Positions 6,433 to 7,131 of a DNA stretch of 7,131 bases are shown piece after piece. The stretch lies in NCBI RefSeq assembly GCF_004570345.1, contig NZ_SPQM01000196.1, forward strand, positions 1 through 7,131. The letters run 5' to 3'. Under the pieces are notes generated by a model. It was not told the origin of the DNA, did not search any database, and was given only the letters and a program-made list of their open reading frames with translations. A program made the translations under genes and the position numbers. Every line of letters starts with the position of its first letter. Position 1 is the stretch's first letter. The stretch comes from Blastococcus sp. CT_GayMR20. Lineage in GTDB: Bacteria > Actinomycetota > Actinomycetes > Mycobacteriales > Geodermatophilaceae.

Positions 6433-7040
6433 CGGTCGCTCTTCCTCGCTACATCGGCGGTGACGACGTGCGCCACCGTCTCCACCAGGAGCTCGCGCTC
6501 CGCTTCCTTGATCCGTTCGTGCAGTCGCGCCTCGTCGTCCCCGGGCAGCACGGCCACCTCGCGCCGGGCGAGCACGGGGCCGGTGTCGACGCCTGCGTCG
6601 ACGACGTGCACGCTCGCCCCGGTCACCGGGACGCCGGCGGCGAGCGCGTCGCGGACGGCGTGTGCGCCGGGGAACGCCGGCAGCAGGGCGGGATGGGTGT
6701 TGATCAGCCGGCCGCCGAACGCGCCGAGCACGGCGGGGCCGACGATCTTCATGAAGCCGGCCGAGACCACGAGGTCCGGCGCGTGCGCGCCGATCTCCGC
6801 GGCCAGGGCCCGGTCCCAGGCGGAGCGGTCGGCGTGGTCCCCCACCTCGCAGACGAACGTGGGCAGACCCCGTCGCCGGGCGTGCTCCAGACCCGTGGCG
6901 GGGCGGTCGCTGCCGACGGCGGCGACCGTCGCGGGGTAGGCCGGGTCGTCGGTCGCGTCCAGCAGCGCCGCGCACAGCGAGCCGGCGCCCGAGAGCAGCA
7001 CGACCACCCGCGCCCGCGGGTCGGGGACGGCTGCGGACAC
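6429..7040 (-). CDS. purN: Phosphoribosylglycinamide formyltransferase, right-arm copy
   Basis: A complete 203-residue duplicate of the purN at 92-703 with the same GTG start (7040-7038), the same Asn114/His116/Asp152 catalytic set and the same 4-base overlap with purH. It reads inward from the right edge, so the two purN-purH blocks converge on the palindrome centre. Confidence 0.92.
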   Translation of the reverse strand: MSAAVPDPRARVVVLLSGAGSLCAALLDATDDPAYPATVAAVGSDRPATGLEHARRRGLPTFVCEVGDHADRSAWDRALAAEIGAHAPDLVVSAGFMKIVGPAVLGAFGGRLINTHPALLPAFPGAHAVRDALAAGVPVTGASVHVVDAGVDTGPVLARREVAVLPGDDEARLHERIKEAERELLVETVAHVVTADVARKSDR

Positions 7041-7047
7041 GACCGCG

Positions 7048-7053
7048 ACCCTA
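7048..7053 (-). promoter_or_regulatory. Putative -10 box of purN, right-arm copy
   Basis: TAGGGT on the minus strand, 7 bases before the GTG of the right-hand purN; mirror of the site at 79-84. The whole upstream segment to the window edge is duplicated, so this copy would be expressed if it exists in the cell. Confidence 0.45.
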
Positions 7054-7091
7054 GCCGGGACGGCTCCGGCCGCCGACGGGCCGGGTCGGGT

Positions 7092-7130
7092 TCAGCCGAG
7101 CGCGCGCCAGCGGGCGACGGCGGCGGAGAT
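7092..7130 (-). CDS. C-terminal tail of the unidentified gene before purN, right-arm copy
   Basis: Twelve codons plus TGA on the minus strand, identical to 2-40. The duplication therefore extends upstream of the purine genes into the preceding gene and probably beyond the window, or the source contig ends here. Confidence 0.3.
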   Translation of the reverse strand: MSAAVARWRALG

Positions 7131-7131
7131 C

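Larger units (their letters stand above)
3654..7131 (-). repeat. Right arm of the 3,478-bp perfect inverted repeat
   Basis: This arm is the reverse complement of 1-3478, starting abruptly at GCGGCGGGGAGCC (3654-3666) inside the folD frame. It repeats the purN, purH, hairpin repeat, pentapeptide and membrane-gene block in opposite orientation. The final bases (GCGGAGATC) mirror the first bases of the window exactly. Lack of any divergence, even in third codon positions and intergenic sequence, means the duplication is either extremely recent or technical. The genes below in this arm are listed because they are present, but they may not exist as extra copies in the organism. Confidence 0.97.

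Noticed and set aside
1..7131. Composite transposon, linear-replicon telomere or replication origin as an explanation for the palindrome
   Set aside because: There is no transposase, integrase, target-site duplication, origin repeats or terminal hairpin signature. The arms are ordinary housekeeping genes and the break falls inside folD.
1..7131. CRISPR arrays, tRNA or rRNA genes, riboswitches
   Set aside because: No regularly spaced short repeats and no tRNA- or rRNA-like sequence was found. The region before purN is too short for a riboswitch and contains a -10 box.

Overview
This window looks like actinobacterial chromosomal DNA. It is very GC-rich, G/C dominates third codon positions, two genes start with GTG, and a TANNNT -10 box sits directly before a GTG start. 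The gene set purN-purH-folD is typical of the group, and the Ser-Leu in the PurN phosphate loop matches actinobacterial PurN. From memory, the GC-rich hairpin repeat after purH resembles intergenic repeats of Pseudonocardia-type genomes; that genus-level guess is weak.

The dominant fact is structural: the window is one giant, apparently perfect inverted repeat. Bases 1-3478 are the reverse complement of 3654-7131 (paired coordinates sum to 7132), separated by a 175-base unique spacer (3479-3653). Every gene in the left arm reappears on the opposite strand in the right arm with an identical translation, and both arms run to the window edges. The left arm plus the spacer reads as a normal locus: tail of an unknown upstream gene (2-40), purN (92-703), purH (700-2250), a hairpin-rich repeat (2257-2360), a pentapeptide-repeat protein (2313-2981), a convergent four-helix membrane protein (3527-2982, minus strand), a divergent promoter region, and the first 11-13 codons of folD (from 3621). 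At 3654, in codon 12 of folD, the sequence turns back into the complementary strand of the membrane-protein gene. This truncates folD and produces a second membrane-protein copy lacking its N-terminus.

Biologically, PurN and PurH both use 10-formyl-tetrahydrofolate (for GAR and AICAR formylation), and FolD makes that cofactor. The native locus therefore couples de novo purine synthesis to one-carbon supply, with two functionally unassigned genes between. The perfect identity, the break inside a housekeeping gene, the short G/C repeat shared at the junction and the symmetrical ends fit a fold-back chimera (whole-genome amplification, library or assembly artefact) better than a new biological system. 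A very recent real palindromic duplication cannot be excluded from sequence alone.
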